This document shows positions 63,395 through 64,000 of a stretch of 64,000 nt of DNA, one piece after another (position 1 is the stretch's first letter; every line of letters begins with the position of its first letter). Under the pieces are notes generated by a model. The model was not told where the DNA came from, made no database searches, and worked only from the letters and a program-made list of their open reading frames with translations. Made by a program: the position numbers and the translations under genes. Source of the stretch: Acidobacteriota bacterium (GTDB taxonomy: Bacteria; Acidobacteriota; Vicinamibacteria; Vicinamibacterales; UBA8438); assembly GCA_026708265.1 (NCBI GenBank), contig JAPOVI010000030.1, positions 1 through 64,000 on the forward strand, in the 5' to 3' direction.

Positions 63395-63600
63395 TGGTTA
63401 CCACCCCTCCTCCGCAGGGACACACGGATTTCCACAAAAATCTTCCACAGGTGTGGAAAAGTTCCCCGCGTGCCGCTGCATGATCCGCAGACCGGCGACT
63501 GTAGCACATCGGATCCCGCCAGACAATCCTGTTATCTGCTAATAGCTGAAGCGCTTTATTTGAGTCAATCAGAGTAAGATCCCGGAGGCCGCGAGAACGG
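63395..63600. other. Candidate chromosomal replication origin (oriC)
   Basis: The 431-bp gap between divergent dnaA and rpmH. Three DnaA-box-like sites are clustered: ATTTCCACA (63428-63436), TCTTCCACA (63441-63449) and, reversed, TGTGGAAAA (63452-63460; reads TTTTCCACA). The last two form an inverted repeat TTCCACA-GG-TGTGGAA (63443-63458). An AT-rich stretch follows (about 63522-63580; CTGCTAATAGCTGAAG, CTTTATTTGAGTCAATCAGA), a plausible unwinding element. Location beside dnaA and between dnaA and rpmH is the classical oriC position. Confidence 0.7.
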
Positions 63601-63634
63601 AAGAACGCGGTATTCGGGGGGCTTCCCGCTCCGA

Positions 63635-63664
63635 TTGACAGCCGTTCCGCCTCTCCGATAGGAT
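63635..63664 (+). promoter_or_regulatory. rpmH-rnpA promoter
   Basis: TTGACA (63635-63640), 18-bp spacer, TAGGAT (63659-63664). It lies 66 bp ahead of rpmH and points away from oriC. Confidence 0.6.
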
Positions 63665-63729
63665 GAAACGTTTCGTCGCGCAGTTGACGCGTGGCGCCGG
63701 GCGGGTGCCGCGGTTGGAGTGGTCGGATC

Positions 63730-63867
63730 ATGAAGCGTACGTATCAGCCGAACCGGCGCCGTCGCCGCCGAACGCACGGCTTCCGCAAGCGGATGAGCGC
63801 GAAGGCCGGGCAACGAGTGCTGAAGCGCCGGCGTGCCAAGGGCCGCCAGCGGATCGCCGTTCGGTGA
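63730..63867 (+). CDS. rpmH: 50S ribosomal protein L34
   Basis: 45 residues, below the size limit of the ORF track. Begins [12 protein letters not shown] and contains [20 protein letters not shown], the universal L34 sequence; the extra Arg run (RRRRRR) is a minor variation. Translation starts at ATG 63730. It is transcribed away from dnaA and is followed by rnpA, the usual order at bacterial origins. Confidence 0.97.
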   Translation: MKRTYQPNRRRRRRTHGFRKRMSAKAGQRVLKRRRAKGRQRIAVR

Positions 63868-63886
63868 GCGCCCCACCACGCGGCTC

Positions 63887-64000
63887 GTGCGACGCAGTCT
63901 GACGCGGCGCGAGCGGATACGGCGGCGTCCGGAGTTCCAGCGGGTCCAGCAGCAAGGGGTTCGGAGTCGGGGACGGTACCTGACGCTGTTCACCCTGCCG
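63887..64000 (+). CDS. rnpA: Ribonuclease P protein component, N-terminal part (partial)
   Basis: The reading frame RRSLTRRERIRRRPEFQRVQ and GVRSRGRYLTLFTLP has the RnpA N-terminal pattern (LxxRxxFxxVxxxGxRxxGxxL). The gene runs past the window end. GTG 63887 is the first in-frame start, 19 bp after the rpmH stop; no Shine-Dalgarno is evident. RnpA aids the RNA subunit of RNase P in tRNA 5' processing. Confidence 0.85.
   Translation, partial: MRRSLTRRERIRRRPEFQRVQQQGVRSRGRYLTLFTLP

Overview
The window is about 70% GC and densely coded. Its features are typical of a soil or marine Acidobacteriota: several planctomycete-type cytochrome proteins (DUF1587/1595/1592/1588/1585), DUF1552 partners, secreted ankyrin proteins, PQQ-like beta-propellers, and a PadR regulator next to a 'permease prefix' domain. 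A Vicinamibacteria-like lineage is my best guess. It rests on gene content only; no rRNA is present.

Region by region. (1) 1-7.9 kb is an accessory stretch. It holds the end of an FMN alpha-hydroxy-acid dehydrogenase, a hicAB toxin-antitoxin (TA) pair, a broken higB with intact higA, a PadR/hydrolase pair, a DUF222-HNH endonuclease and a second HicAB-like pair. (2) 8.1-26.3 kb is a block for exported redox proteins: two DUF1592 di-haem-motif proteins, two DUF1552 proteins, two ankyrin proteins (one fused to a PQQ-like propeller), a small cytochrome-like protein and a cyclase-fold protein with one CxxCH. An AbiEii-type module and a RelE/Xre module interrupt it. (3) 26.6-32.4 kb, minus strand, is a six-gene Mrp Na+/H+ antiporter operon with fused MrpAB. 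(4) 32.6-46.8 kb is mostly housekeeping: an SRPBCC protein, a PQQ dehydrogenase, tRNA-Ser, serS, galU, an FmdB zinc ribbon, a DUF885 peptidase, rsmI-glmU-glmS and pcrA. (5) 46.9-54.5 kb, plus strand, is a second, different Mrp-like complex of nine genes with three antiporter-type subunits. (6) 54.6-64 kb is the replication-origin region: a lipoprotein gene, gyrA, gyrB, dnaN and dnaA on the minus strand, a candidate oriC, then rpmH and rnpA diverging on the plus strand. recF is absent from its usual place.

How they work together. The DUF1592/DUF1552/ankyrin/PQQ proteins carry export signals, and several carry haem motifs, so they plausibly form an envelope oxidation system of unknown substrate. 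The two Mrp clusters point to ion-gradient or pH homeostasis. RsmI-GlmU-GlmS-PcrA-Mrp form a tightly spaced plus-strand series, with GlmS and GlmU supplying UDP-GlcNAc.

The most unusual items are the exported redox island, the nine-gene Mrp-like cluster whose NuoL-like subunit has Lys in place of the conserved TM5 Glu, the crowding of TA modules into the first 22 kb, and TA promoters that look leaderless and overlap palindromic operators. All functional calls come from reading sequence and motifs; no database search was run.
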